A DNA stretch of 64,000 bases from Zygnema cylindricum. Taxonomy: Eukaryota > Streptophyta > Zygnematophyceae > Zygnematales > Zygnemataceae. The position numbers and the translations under genes are program-made. How positions within the stretch are numbered: the first letter of the stretch is position 1; every line of letters starts with the position of its first letter. The notes beneath the pieces were generated by a model. It ran no database searches. It worked only from the letters and a program-made list of their open reading frames with translations, and had not been told where the DNA came from. The stretch is from NCBI GenBank assembly GCA_037447655.1, contig JBBHKE010002940.1:124001-188000 (forward strand), in the 5' to 3' direction. Shown here in pieces: positions 35,414 to 48,400 of this stretch.

Positions 35414-37371
35414 TAGTTAACGTATGTCGGTTGCATACAGGCCGCGCTTAGAATAAATGGTTTTGTGCTCGTTACCATTTTAGAAGTATGAACGACGTAT
35501 TAATTATTAACCCGGAAACTCAAATTAGAATTATGGATTAATTATAGTAAAAAGGACGCGACGATGTACGGATTGACAGGTTTTGTACCCCTACCTATTT
35601 TACTGTATATATAATTACGGCAGATCCGAGTGTGCCTAAATCAGCGTATTGGATCAATTACAATTAAACTTTTTATTTGGAATTTTGCAAAACCCAGACA
35701 AGCATTAATAACACTAATTAGTTATTAACACTAATAATTGCTAAGCGCTAATAACGATTCACGGTGTACTGTACTCGTCAGCATCGCGTCAAAATATAAC
35801 GTTTCTAGTCATCGATGGTTCAGATATTTTTGCAGATGGTCATATGTTGGATCAAATATCTTTTTCTCGTTTCTTCGCTTTGACTTTGGTCCTTGGTCCT
35901 TATAATCCACTCTGAAAGAAAGTCTTTTGATTGTTGTCAGGCGCTGTGAGGCAAAAGATCCTTTCGTACGGAATCATTTAACGCAAAAAAGCAAAAAAAA
36001 GTAACGTAACTAAATAAGGTCCATCGGACGGCTGAAAAAATCTCAGTATCGTCATGGATGATCATTTTCGCACGTGTAGCGTTTAAAATTACAAATTGAA
36101 AACCCTGAAAATGTGCAAGGAGAAAAGATATGTTAAGTGGCTAGAATACTTTCAACACTAATAGCGATACACGGTGAAGCTTTCGCATGCGTATTCTCAT
36201 CTGAGTGGATCTTATATTGAAAATCGTCAAAGATTCTACAAATCGACCAAAATTAAATGTATAATCTGTACTTGCGTATTTAATATCATTGTACAAATAT
36301 TGCCGTACCATGTCCTTGTGCCACGCTAATCCATATCTAAGCGCAGATATTTTTCGCAGCGCGTGAACCACCCTCCAGAAGAAAACAAAAAAGTACTGTA
36401 GCGTGACGAGATATTTTTCGGCAAAGACTTTTTGCTCAATGTTACCTTGTCCGAAGGCACATGGCCTCTGCCACGTGTAAAAAGTCAATGGTAGCTCATT
36501 CTGGGATGAATACAATTTTAGCTCCTCCACGTGTAACGATTCTAAACGCTCTTGAGATGAATACGACATTCGGTGACATTACTTTTTCGGTGACGGACAT
36601 TTGGCCTTAGGCACGTAACGCGTACATTTTTAAACTCTCGGTTTTTTCAGTTGACTTTTTTCTTTTTGAAATAATTAAAAATAAATTATAAATTATACGC
36701 GCATGCATATGAACGTGCACTGAAAAAATGGTATCAATCTCGTCGCCAAAAACCTCGTTCGCACACGATCTACTATAATCGCTTGTTCTGCAGTGTGAAC
36801 GTAAAATATGTTCGCATGTGCGAAGTCATGTAAGTGAACTGTTTTTATTTTACACGTCCACATAAACAGTTTTAAAACTGTGTATTTTTGGTGCATGTGA
36901 TTTTTTCCTGTTCAGTTTATATAAACAATATAACGTGCATTTTGTACAATTAGGGTATGGTTACATCAGGAGGTATCTGTAATAGTACGGACAGCAAAAT
37001 TTCTGTATTACAGAGGCCTCGGTTACATCGCGTATCGTCTGTAAATAAGTTTTTACATACGTGTTCTGATTTTAGTGGTCCACGTAAGTTGATGATCAAA
37101 TCTTTAAAATCGTTAAAGATTTGGAAATTGACCATTTTCGTATGAAAATCCGTACTTTCGTATTACGTACGTGTACTTCGCAAGTGTACCGCGTCAATGT
37201 ACCTCGGAGATCTCCTTCACTCTGCTGACTTTCAGGAAAAAACAGTATTTCTTTCCGGCAAAGATTTTACGGTCACCTTGTCCGAAGGCACGTGACTTTT
37301 AGGACGCGTGAGAATTCTCATTTTTCATCGACGCACGTGTCTATCGTCCAGGTGTAGCGAATTGATTGGTT
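35414..37371. other. Non-genic interval with MITE-end remnants
   Basis: It contains isolated TIR ends of the TA-flanked family at about 35748-35766 (AATAACGATTCACGGTG followed by TA) and 36152-36176 (AATAGCGATACACGGTG). Two related stretches carry CTTGTCCGAAGGCAC at about 36446 and 37280. No gene was seen. Confidence 0.55.
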
Positions 37372-37416
37372 CTGTATTGGTGAACCCACCTCCTCGAGGT
37401 GGGTTCACCAATACAG
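37372..37416. repeat. Perfect hairpin, 21-bp arms and 3-nt loop
   Basis: CTGTATTGGTGAACCCACCT plus C at 37372-37392 has its exact reverse complement at 37396-37416, with a CTC loop. It sits immediately upstream of a truncated copia fragment. Confidence 0.92.
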
Positions 37417-38095
37417 AGGCGGATGGAGCGATTGCTTCGCAGATGAAGACCAAAATGTAATCGGAGAAGGTGAAGAGAGCAAGGTGTGCAGGTTAATAAA
37501 ATCATTGTATAGGTTGAAACAAACATCACCGGATTGGAAGAAAAAATTAGATATTTTTTTTACCGGGCTAGGATAAATAAGAATTAGCACATATCATTCA
37601 ATTTAGTTGTTTGAATTCGAGGAAGGTGTCATCTTTATTGCAGTGTATGTTGACGATTTACTGGTGTTAAGTCGGTCATTAGAAAAGATCAATAAAGTGA
37701 AAAAATGTTTAACGGGTCGCTTTGATATGAAGGATGTAGGAGAGGTTAAATATATCTTAGGAATCCAAAATGGAAAGAAATATGAAGGAAAGAATCATCG
37801 GACTAACACAGAAAGAGGCAATATGAAATATGTTATAAAAATTCCATATGGAGAAAGCCAACAGTTGCTCTACTCCAATGGAATTGAAGAAAGTGAGCGA
37901 ATGGAGCTTAGAGGAAGGTGTTGTGATATTAGATGATCATATGAGTAAATAATAGGAGGCATTCATGAGAGATATTCCATATAGACAGGTTGTCGGAAGT
38001 CTGATCTACTTTATGAACTGCACTAGACCTGATATTGCAGCAGCAATAGGAATTTTGATCAGGGGTCTTAATGCGCCTAGAAAGATTTGCGTCCA
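37417..38095 (+). pseudogene. pol: Ty1/copia pol fragment (copia-3)
   Basis: Consecutive frames give VCRLIKSLYRLKQTSPDW (37,485-37,540), VIFIAVYVDDLLVLSRSLEK and FDMKDVGEVKYILGIQNGKK, then after frameshifts IPYRQVVGSLIYFMNCTRPD and IAAAIGILIRGLNAPRK. Sequence resembling RNase H stops at about 38,095, and the next bases belong to the 150-bp repeat. Only this fragment remains; no LTRs were found. Confidence 0.88.
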
Positions 38096-38138
38096 CGTCG
38101 TCAAAAGTCACTTGACGTTTGGTTTTTGCGGCGTGTCG

Positions 38139-38287
38139 ACACGCGCGATTGAGTGGCGTCGATACAAAAAGTTCACGGAGATTTGATTCTTAGTAATAAT
38201 GGCTTTTTTTTTTCAAATTAGTTGATGTACACATTAATTACAAGATTAAAAATTTTGCCGACTTTTTTTTAGGAATTGCTACTTATT
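38139..38287 (+). repeat. 150-bp dispersed direct repeat, copy 1 (copy 2 at 39265-39416)
   Basis: Both copies start ACACGCGCGATTGAG / ACACGCACGATTGAG and end AGGAATTGCTACTTATT. Copy 1 fuses directly to the tail of an F-type lectin exon. Copy 2 runs into unrelated sequence. The junction marks the breakpoint that removed the upstream part of the first lectin exon. Confidence 0.85.
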
Positions 38288-38319
38288 AACACTTTGCGAA
38301 GTCCGTGCTTACGGCTATG
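38286..38319 (+). pseudogene. Truncated F-type lectin exon, 3' end only
   Basis: The bases encode LTLCEVRAYG and stop at a TATG|GTGAGT donor in phase 1, exactly like the end of the intact exon at 42000-42440. The first 280 nt of the following intron are also nearly identical in both places (38320-38600 and 42441-42720). The rest of the exon is missing, replaced by the 150-bp repeat. Confidence 0.75.
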
Positions 38320-38641
38320 GTGAGTTGGAAGGTGTTGTATCAAATAGACGTAAACAGGCACGCTAAACCAATTTCTTGTATGCTATCACATCAGTTTATT
38401 GCGATTCATTCAATGTGTTTTCATGCGAACATAATTTCCTGCATATATTGTGCTTTGAAATAGGGGAGGATTTTAAAGACAAGAAACTTAATTCTTCATA
38501 CTGATCACGAGTTGCAAAATGCAACTCCTTTACATTCGTGTGTATTGGGGCAAACATCTTGTATGGTATCATTCGTTTTCCATGTTGGGCTTCTTTAGTA
38601 TGGCTATTGATATGAGTCACTTTTGGCAGCATTGGATTCAG

Positions 38642-38905
38642 GATGCCCGAATCCCGTTTCCTGGCGAACATTTACACAAAGGGATTCCCTTGGGAATGAT
38701 CTACGATCGCGGACAATAACGAACTACCCCGGGGATGAAGGATTTAAATTCTGTGCGAATGAATGCGCCAAAGATTGCAGATGCAAAGGCTTCAATCTGT
38801 CTCCTAAAGTAAACTCCGTGGAAACGTGTTGGTTGAAATTTTTCATCGAAGTGGAATCTAGATTGACGGTTACCAATGACTTGAATTTGTTTGTACGAAA
38901 CGCAG
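38642..38905 (+). CDS. PAN/Apple-domain exon (upstream module; gene status uncertain)
   Basis: The acceptor ATTCAG|GA and donor GCAG|GTGAGC enclose an open exon, phase 1 on both sides, reading GCPNPVSWRTF ... FKFCANECAKDCRCKGFNLS ... CWLKFFIEVES. The C-x3-C-x3-C-x-C-x-GF pattern followed by CWLK is typical of PAN/Apple modules in secreted proteins (protein or carbohydrate binding). An alternative acceptor at 38630 keeps the same phase. It could be spliced straight to the lectin exon at 42000 (phase 1 to phase 1), or belong to a broken earlier copy of the gene. Confidence 0.65.
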
Positions 38906-39264
38906 GTGAGCCTTAATCGAACTAAATTTGAATGTAATTCAGAAATTTGAACCACAAGGTGACACATTTGACCTTACACGCGAATTATGGGATGGACGAG
39001 AGAGGGGGGAACGAAGACACGCCGTGAATCGCTATTAGTGTTAATAACACTTATTTGGGGTCCTTTATTTTTGACCTTTGAACCTATAATAGAATTTCTA
39101 ATTCTACTTTTTCCTTAAAACGTTATATAGGTACAATTTAACCAGTGACAATGACGCTAATTTTGGCGTTTTGTAAATAGACCAGTGCACGAAATGTTTG
39201 AGCCGTACTAACAATGTTAGTTATTCTTTACCAAATTACAGAAAAAGTATCAGAGAACGAGTTC

Positions 39265-39416
39265 AACACGCACGATTGAGTGGCGTCGATACAAAAAGTT
39301 CACGGAGATTTGATTCTTAGTAATAATGGTTTTTTTCTTTTTCAAATTAGTTGATGTACACATTAATTACAAGATTAAAAAATTTGCCGACTTTTTTTTA
39401 GGAATTGCTACTTATT
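39265..39416 (+). repeat. 150-bp dispersed direct repeat, copy 2
   Basis: Partner of 38139-38287, about 95% identical by eye. Confidence 0.85.
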
Positions 39417-39603
39417 CGCTGTCTTTAGAAGCTGTTGCTCAACAAACTCTTATTATAGCTAAGTATCATGCTAAATTCAGACTTAATAACTGTACAATAT
39501 TAAAGCGTGAATTTTAAAATATCATGAGCTTGGATTCTCCTAGGATATGATCTCATGGGGTGGACCATTGCAAAGTTTAGCTCGGCCGATACATGGAAAC
39601 ATT

Positions 39604-39740
39604 GTGCGGGCTACGCGACAAAGATTACAAAGGCTTCAATTAGTTGACTGCATATGGATAGTGTTGGCTCAAGTATTACATCGAAGTGGAATCGAAGCTG
39701 ACCGAAACCGTTTATCGGGATTCGTATGTTAAACGTCCAA
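39604..39740 (+). pseudogene. Decayed PAN exon remnant
   Basis: One frame gives C-x7-KGFN then a stop. After a further stop, CWLKYYIEVESKLTE is clearly related to CWLKFFIEVES in the exon at 38642. A GTAAGT donor follows in phase 1. Two in-frame stops mean it cannot be translated as a whole. Confidence 0.65.
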
Positions 39741-41999
39741 GTAAGTCTCTATCCCAAATTTCTCATTCAATCGCGTAAAAATGTATGCACCAGTTCTTGT
39801 TGTATATGTCACATGATTAGCTCTTGCTGTAGTGTTGTTTTGATGATGCTGTCTTGTTTCCTTATGGTCAACAATCTTATGTCCAATCATATATTCTTGG
39901 TTGTGCCCATTGCCCAATGGAAAATCTTTAATCAATGGGTTTTGAGTCATGGTTTTTTTACAAAAATCTCATTTTGAGCTTTCGTGGCACTACACTATCT
40001 CTAGAGTTTATAGAAGATTCCTCAATTAATTTCGTGTTATCGGTCTTGACTTTGACTATTGACCTTGCCATGATTTTTGATATCTATAAAAACCAATGTC
40101 ATATTCTTGAATGAGGTCATAAGAGAGCATTTTTCTAATTAAAGCATAAAAATGCACATTCATCAGTTTAACAGTCCACAAGAGACATAGAAAACCTTAA
40201 AGATGTCAATTTTTATAAACCAACCATATTAAATAACTAACCACATTAATGTCAATTTTGGTATTTCTGATTAGAAATGTCAAGCTTTTGTATATGTAGG
40301 CAATTATTCCTAATCATTGAAGATTTTGTTGAAACTAAAGAGTACACAAAAAAAGGTTCACTCAAGGATTAGAAAAATCAAAAGTCGAGCTTGTGCCTTA
40401 TTGTGAACCAATGGTCTTTAAAAACTTGGCTACTCCACATGTCGACATGTACATGTGAACAGATGAGCATTAATTAACAATTCTTTAACATTTAGTTAAA
40501 AAATGAGAGAAGATGGCCTTAACATGTTTCGTAGGATCTCTTCGTTTTTGTCAAAATGTCAAAAATTTCTTTTCGTAAAAATATGGGAGTGTGCTAATAG
40601 TCAAATATTGCTCACATTAACAAATAAACACTCAATTTAATTAACACAAGAGTTGGGAATGAAAATAAAAGATGTGATCATTTTCTCTTTGTAACGTTAT
40701 TAGAAGTCCACACAAACTTGGATGTCATGCATTTGTTGCTGAAATTAGACTAACTAAACCATTTCAACAGAGTGCACGAAGCATAACGTATCATGAAGTA
40801 CAAATAAAATTTTGATGTTGTTGTTGAAGTATACTAAGAATTGATGTTAAGGTTATAGACAAAACTTCAGCACGGGTTTGTTTGACATTTCTTAGACCTA
40901 TATTATATTTAATGAATGAAACCCCAAAGTAATTTTTTTTTATTCTTATAGCAAAACAAGGTGTTCTATGCATTGCCCTTTGTTATTAGTGTGCCCTTTG
41001 TTATTAGTGTTACAGATTTATTAGTGTTAATGCAAATTTAGAAAAAATAACAATAATCTAGTGCAAAAGGAAGTGACATATTTTAGTCCATGTTTTAAAC
41101 AGTGTTGTTAACACTATTATGGAATAAAGCTTAGTTAGCCCCTAACATAAACTTGACTAATAAAAAAGTAACCCTAAAAAATACTATGTAAGTATTTTGC
41201 ATCGCTTATTATGGATGAGAAGTTCAACACCTAGCAGAAATAACTTCCTCTAGGTTGATTCCACATAGTAGAATAATAGTGCTACACCAAGTTCATCATC
41301 TACTTTGTAGTTGATGGAATCGATAACAAGTTAGAAGATGCCCTGAGTCCATGAAAATACACAAGCGGAACCAATAACACACTCAAAACATTACATTATA
41401 TGTGCCTAAGAAGTCAACCAAATACACACATATTAAGCTAAATCTTTTTCTCACTCTTTAATCCTACAAATTTCTCTTTTCTTTGCTACACTTAAATCAA
41501 TCATACTCATCTTTTCTTCGTTGTACAGAAATATGACAAGCTACGCCGACATGGAGAGTAGCCTACATAGAGATTCTTTCACTACGACAAATATGGGCTG
41601 AACGAAGAATAAATACCACGTCCTAGGCTCTAAATCACATCAGACCGTACGAGAGGAACCGATACTTTAACTGACGCATTGAACAAGTTTTAATCAATTG
41701 ACTCAAACCGGTCCAATCCATCGATTCGCACAATGTTCACGACAGTGGCTTGATTATGATGATGGACTATTCCAATCTTGAAATAATTTTCTTTTGGATA
41801 TAAATTCACTTAACTTTGCTTTATGATGATGCGGTGTTGATTATGTTTTGTTATATTTCCATTCTATATCACATTTATAGCTTCTCCAGTGTAATTCTGA
41901 TATCAAATGTTTGATCACGTAGTTGAAGTGGCTGTAGAACAGAAGTCGCTACTTGTATAAATAACTCAAATTTGCAACTGTTGTGGTGTTTCATTTTAG
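39741..41999. other. AT-rich interval upstream of, or intronic to, the lectin-protease gene
   Basis: No exon with a recognisable domain and no convincing signal-peptide start was found. A short tandem copy of GCCCTTTGTTATTAGTGT lies near 40,976-41,006. If the PAN exon at 38642 is used, this is intron. Confidence 0.45.
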
Positions 42000-42440
42000 T
42001 TAATTATGCCTTGGGACGACCGACATACCACAGCAGTACGCTCATATTGAATGGATACCCTTACCCAGCAAGCCTTGCAGTTGACGGCGAGCCTAGTGGA
42101 CTCTTCCACGAAGGCAGTTGCACGCACACCCTTGAATCTGCTGATCCTTGGTGGATGGTTGACCTCGGAGAATCCTCACAAATTGAGAAGGTGGAGTTAT
42201 GGAACAGGAAAGATTGTTGTCAAGACAGAATGATTGGGGTTCAAATATGGGTGGGAACAAGCAACCAACGGTGGGATGCCGTAGGAAACAAAGAGTGCGA
42301 TCCTTCCAATTATTATAATGGATTATGGGATGGAAGACCGTTCGCAAAGACATGCTTGAGCAGAGGGCGTTATGTTTGGGTACGCCTAAGTGGTCAAAAC
42401 AGAATTTTAACACTTTGCGAAGTCCGTGTTTTCGGCTATG
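42000..42440 (+). other. F-type lectin (fucolectin, F5/8C-fold) exon with intact fucose site
   Basis: A single 1-1 phase exon of 146 codons begins [13 protein letters not shown], the usual start of fucolectin/tachylectin-4/pentraxin-1 domains, and ends [12 protein letters not shown]. His42 (42125-42127), Arg69 (42206-42208), Asp71 and Arg76 stand in the H...RxDx4R arrangement of F-type lectins, with the vicinal Cys72-Cys73 pair between. Relative to the eel agglutinin numbering I remember (H52, R79, D81, C82-C83, R86), every residue is offset by exactly ten. L-fucose binding is therefore likely. Confidence 0.9.
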
Positions 42441-45400
42441 GTGAGTTGGAAGATGTTATATCAAATAGATGTAAACAGCCACGCTGAATGAATTTCTTGT
42501 TTGCTATCACATCAATTTATTTCGATTCATTCAATGTAGTTTCATGCGATCATAATTTCTTGCATGTATTGTGCTTTGAAATAAGGGAAGATTGTAAAAA
42601 CAAGAAACTTAATTCTTCATACTGATCACGAGTTGCAAAATGCAACTCCTTTATATTCGTCTGTATCGGGGCAAACATCTTGTATGGTATCATTCGTTTT
42701 CCTTGTTGGGCTTCTTTAGAGAGTTTTGAGTCAGTTTTACTACGGAATTTTAGAATTCGGAATTTGTTAAATTAATAAAAAATATGTCAAATTCTAGTCC
42801 AGATGGTAATGTTTTGGAGATAGCGCAAGGGCACGATCTAATTGTCGTATTTTCCAAACTTTCATGTCTTCCTTATTTCCTTTCATTTTTTGACTCAAAC
42901 ATGTTTTAACCTGTTGGGTCAACATTTCACCATGCAGATGGTCAATCGTGCAATGACATTCAATATTCCTATACCGCTAATGGCAATATTGACGCTAACG
43001 GAAATGATATTGCATATTATGATGCAACCGCTTCAGAATGTCAAACGAAGTGCACAATGGACTGCACCTGTACAGGATTTTTTATTAATAATCGACAATG
43101 TTGGATAAAGTGGAATACCGATAAATCGGCTCGGACTTATTTGGGCTACGGGTTTTTGTATACAAAAAGTCAAGGTAAGTGTTTCATTTCAGAACTTCCA
43201 TTAGCCAGAAAGATTTTTTTGTACAATCAATAACGGTATAATATGCAACCAAATATGAGGAATGTACACTGCCTACAAAATCTTGAATTGGATCAATTAA
43301 CTAAAAGTCAACGCGTCACCACCATAATTTCTTATCAAACTTTCGGAGAAGTCACTTCATAAACGACTCGGCCAATCCCCACGACCCAAAACGCATGCAT
43401 GTGCGATAAACACTAAATTCCAATACAGTGCCCTACTAATTGCACTAAACTTCTACATGTACTAAAAAAAACTACCAGCACATTTTGTGCAACCCCCTTG
43501 CCTTTCTTACTAGAACTCCATATGAGCCAACCATTGGTACATCCAAAAGGATTCTTTTTTATTGTGTGGTGTTACTAGACGACAATACAACTACGTACGC
43601 TAATTTCACCCTTTCCAACCATTTGGTGGTTGCTTCATTTCCTGTTTAATAACATCTTCATCATCGTCCAAATCTATTTATACGTTGAATCATGATCCTA
43701 TAATATAGACAAGATATAACCTCGGAAAAGGAGATTACTCACACATTGAGTCTACATTGAAACTACTGGAAATCATGCACAAATATTGAAACAAAACAAA
43801 ACAAACCAAAACCATGTACACAAAACGCGCATGCAAAAATTACAAACGAAACTAAAAGTACTAATGAAACAAAACGAAACGAAAGAACTGCGCAACGTGA
43901 CACGCGACAAAATGAAACCACACTATATACGAACCAGCATTACAACATTAACATTAATTCCCACATTGTAAATCTAACATCCCTCTCCCTCTCCCTCTTC
44001 CTATCCCTCTCCCTATCCCTCTCTCTCCTCCCTCTCCCGTGGCAGTGGCAGTGGGAGCATTGGGAGTGGATGTTAGTAAATGGACATCTCCGAGCTCAGG
44101 ACCATTTTTGGTTATTCCCTCCATTTCTTTCAATGCCTGGGCGGCTGAAAACAACCGTGATGAACAAGGAGTTAATATTCTGCTATACAATTGTAATTTT
44201 CGATTTTTTTTCTCTTTTATTGACAATCCTATATTATTAAATTTTATACAATCACACATTTGAAATTTCTCTCTTATGTTGACATTTCCTTTGTTATTAG
44301 TTTGGAACTTTTATCTCTTATATGTGAAGTTTCCTCTTTCACTTGCTTTATTTCTCACTGACATTCTTTTGTTTGTGGTTATGCCCGTTTGAATTTTTCT
44401 CGTCAATATTTTCATTGTTTGACAACTTTTGCCTTATTCTATTTTTGTTCGGCATAACACTTTCTGGTTCTTCATGAACAATATTGTGCAATTTTTTGTT
44501 ATACTTGTAGTCGTTACATTTTTTTTCGACAAACTTTTTCGATTGCCTGAAATTATTTTATTTCATTCGTTTGCATCCTTTCTGTATCCTTTCTTTTAGT
44601 TCGTGCAACAATATGTTTTTTTGGATCCTTTTCATCTCGCAAATTCTCATTTGATGTTTTATTTATTGAGAATTCCTTACATTTTCCAACTAGAAACATG
44701 ACTCTTTCCGAGTGTAATCAACATTCTCCTTTTTTTTTCCTTTCTTTCACTTGTTTTTTTTTTAACAGACCCAAATGGTTTTGACAACAATGTCGGAGGA
44801 CTTTGGACTGTCGGTACTTCCAACAGTTATTATTATTTTCAACAAAACACGGGAAAATGTCTTTCGATTTCTTCCAGTACTTCGGGATCAGCATTGATTC
44901 TTTCAAGTAAGTGTTTTATGTAGTTTGAAGTATTCGAGTATCTTTTAAAATATTTTCCCTTAACTTTAATAGACTACACTCAATCATCGACAATATTAAA
45001 TTTTTCAATTTCCCCTTTCGTTATTTCACTTTGTGTTTGATTAAAATTTTTGATCACAAATGTACCTTTATGAACGTACCTGGTCATATTTTATCAGCAA
45101 GGGAGTCAAACTTTTGAAGGTCTCTTTCTTTTTTTTTCTCTTTTCTCTTTTATCTTTTTTTTAACACCATCGTTATCTTTATTGTGGTTAACTTTAGATA
45201 TAGTTTGGATATGAAAACGCGTTTGGATTCTAAAAAATAAAAAGAACCTGTATTAAATTGAAAAATCGTGTTTGGAACACATCCATTTTCTCAATATAGA
45301 ATGTTACTTCCCTTTCAAACGCTTTCTCGAATAATCAGTGATTTTGGGATTATTACGTTATTTCAAAATTCTCTTATATTTTAACGTAAATGATATAAGA

Positions 45401-48400
45401 ATCAAATATTATGTTCAGATGGTCCTTTTTTTATTAACTACTGTTTATTTTGGCGACTTGTCACCATGTTTATCACGAACGATACAATTTTGCTCTCTCT
45501 TCTTCCCTCTTCTCGCTCTTCACTCTTCCTCTTTTTCTCTTGCTTCTTCCATTTTTTCCGGTGCAACTGAATCCATGGATCTGAAATCTGTTTGAATTCC
45601 CATCATCTCGGATTTTTTTTTTGCAGATTGTAACCGTGAAGCCAGCCAGCTTTGGACACCGATTTATTCTCGTAAGGAGATAGATTTTGCAATTCAATGG
45701 CAGAATAAACTGTCAGGAAATTGTATTGACGGAACAGGTGTCGCTCTTGGAAATTCGGTAATACAGTGGACATGTAAATCGGTCAGCGATTGGAGTATAA
45801 CCAATCAACTATGGTTACCTCTCCCTCGATCTTTAGTAAACGCTGATTCTTGTGTGTAACCACTTAAAATTCTTAAAACTCAACATTTACCAAACCAGTT
45901 AAAATCGCAAATTGGGAACGATTCAAATTCTAAAAAAAATTCCATCTTCAAGTCTTTTTCCATCGTTCGGTTTTTCAACTTGCTAATTGTTTACTTTTGT
46001 TTTTTGAAACCTTCTAGAGCATTGATGTGAGTCTCCCTTTTGTTGAAAAACACTTTACTTTTTTAGATATTGTTCAAATCTCTCCAAAATACAGTTGAAA
46101 ATCCTTCAATCGAATTTTCTTTCTTAAAACTTTGTGCTACATCTATTTTCATATTTTTCTTTTCTCCGTTCTTTATGAACAGCACCCTCAGGTCTCTCTC
46201 AATCGGGAAATCCTTCTGCGGTTACTTCAACTTTAAATGTTTTTTCTCGACATTCGAGTCAAATTTCAAATCTTCCAACTTACGTCGATTGGTCGTCGTA
46301 TTTTGGACCAGTAAAGGACCAATTAACATGCGGTAAATGGCTTAAGTTTACACTGTTTTGTTCCTTTTAATACACATTTTAATATTGCGAGAGAATTTTG
46401 GCGATTATTGATAAGAATTTTTTTTGTGTCTCGATATTAAAGTTATGATTTAATCAGTCCCTTTTCCAGTAATCACGATTAATAAAACATCACACTATTC
46501 GCACAACTAATTGTGAGCCATGACCGTTTTTACCGGAATTATAACTGAACAAAAGAGAGCATTTGGCTTTTTTAATTTTTGTACATGGATTGACAGTGAG
46601 TTTTTATTATACGAGTTGTAGTTATTCTCATCCATACTAATAATAGACCTTTGAGCCCTAACTTTGGTTTATCGGCAAGTTAAAGAAAATAAGTACTTGA
46701 TGCGCGAATAAACCCTTATTTTTTGGACACCTTTTTTTGCAAAAACGCGAAAACCACGAGCCTTATGCATTCGATTTTTTTTCTTTTGTGGTTGATAGTC
46801 GGTAATGATGTGTTAAAAAAAATTGGAGTCTGTGAATTGTATTTATTTCTAAGTCAGCTCTAATTTGTTTATTCTACACCTATGTCATTGACATTCTCAA
46901 GACAATTTAGAAACTCCAAACTTGAAACTCACCATTTTGTATTGTGAGCCACATAACTAAAAAAATAATTTAAAATCGATCTTATCAACAGGAAGCATTG
47001 GTGTACGAATACATACTTGTTTATACCCCATTTTGCCCATTTTCACAGGTTCATGTTCTATTTTTGCGGTTGTTGCTTCGATTGAAGGAGCATATAACAT
47101 TTGGTTGGGAAAAAATGTGAATCCTATCGTATTTTCGGAACAACAAATATTAGATTGTTTCGGTTCTTGTCTAGGAGGCTGGTCAGAAGACAACTTTAAT
47201 TGGCTAGTTTCACAATCGGGAGGACTTGCAACACAATCTGATTATGGAGTTTATAAAGGTCAAAGTTCGGGAAGCTGTAAGGTGGGATTTCCGTTTTTCT
47301 TTTTAGTTTTGGTTTCCATGATGTAGGAAGTTGTTGGGTGGTTGTCACTTTTTTTTTGTTTTTCTTTCGTTTTTTTTTTAAGAATTGAGTTGAACTTCGT
47401 GTTTATTTTCTTTTTAGATTCTGTTTTAGGAAGTTGTAATGTTTTTTCATGGTTTTTATCGGTTCAGTCTAAAAAGGAGTTTTTGCGGGTTAAAATGTGT
47501 TATTTAATTATTTTTTTTCATTTTCTTAAGGTTTTCTTGTGGGTTTGTAAGGTTCATTTTAATTTTCGTTCAGATTCGGGGAAAGAGGTCAGGAGAGAGG
47601 AGAGGTGGAAAGAGATGAGAGAGAGGAGAGGGAGGGGTCTGCGAGCGAGAGAGAGACCCCATTAATTCGTCTTTCCTTAAATCAGTTCCCTGTTACGGCT
47701 ATTCCCTGATTCGCTCCTCAATTTTATTCCTTGCCCCCTCGTGTGTCGTGCTTTCACACTGAAGGTACAGCCGATAAAACATATTCTTTCTTGTCCACTT
47801 TTGGCCACGCCTTTGCTTTTAGGTTTGGCATTGTGCAAATCCGCTAAGTGATCGTGTGATTGTTTTTCCCGCCTTTGCATGTTTTGTCTGGTATATAATT
47901 CTTTTTGTCTAGTTTCATACTCCAATCATATACACGGTTCTGTGCAACGTTTTGTTTCGTTAGTGTGTGTTTCTGTCAGTGCTTACGTGTTCGTCTCTTT
48001 GTTTGTTTTGGTAAGTGCTGCCACTTTGTGTCTTAGGATTAAGTTAAGCTAGTTTGTCTGCCGGCTGTTAACCGTGAGTTGTATTTTAAGCTTTTAGTGA
48101 AGTGCGAGAGAAGTAGTGGGAGAGTGTGTGAAATAGCTTCGACTTAACATATGCGTTTTTGGCCGAGAACGGGAGTGTAGTTTGTGAGTGTATTATAAAT
48201 GCTTTCGCTTGTGTAGCTAAACGTCTTTGTCGAGCACCGCGGTGTGTAATCGATCCTATCATTTGCCGCCATCTATACAACATCCTCTATTAGGGAGGGT
48301 GAGGAGGAGAAGAGGAGGAAGAGGGATAAGGAGAGTAGGCGAGAGGGGGGAGGGGTGGAAGGAGGGTGAGGCTGAGGCGGCGACAAGGACGAAGACAAAA

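Noticed and set aside
41972-41999. In-frame extension upstream of the F-type lectin exon (QLLWCFIL), which resembles a short signal peptide
   Set aside because: It lacks an ATG, is only about nine residues, and overlaps a good acceptor (CATTTTAG). Phase 1 entry from an upstream exon is more likely.
47691-48261. Possible solo LTR (TGTTACGG ... CCTATCA) in the protease intron
   Set aside because: TG and CA ends can be picked, but the flanks TTCCC and TTTGC are not a target duplication and no second copy exists in the window.
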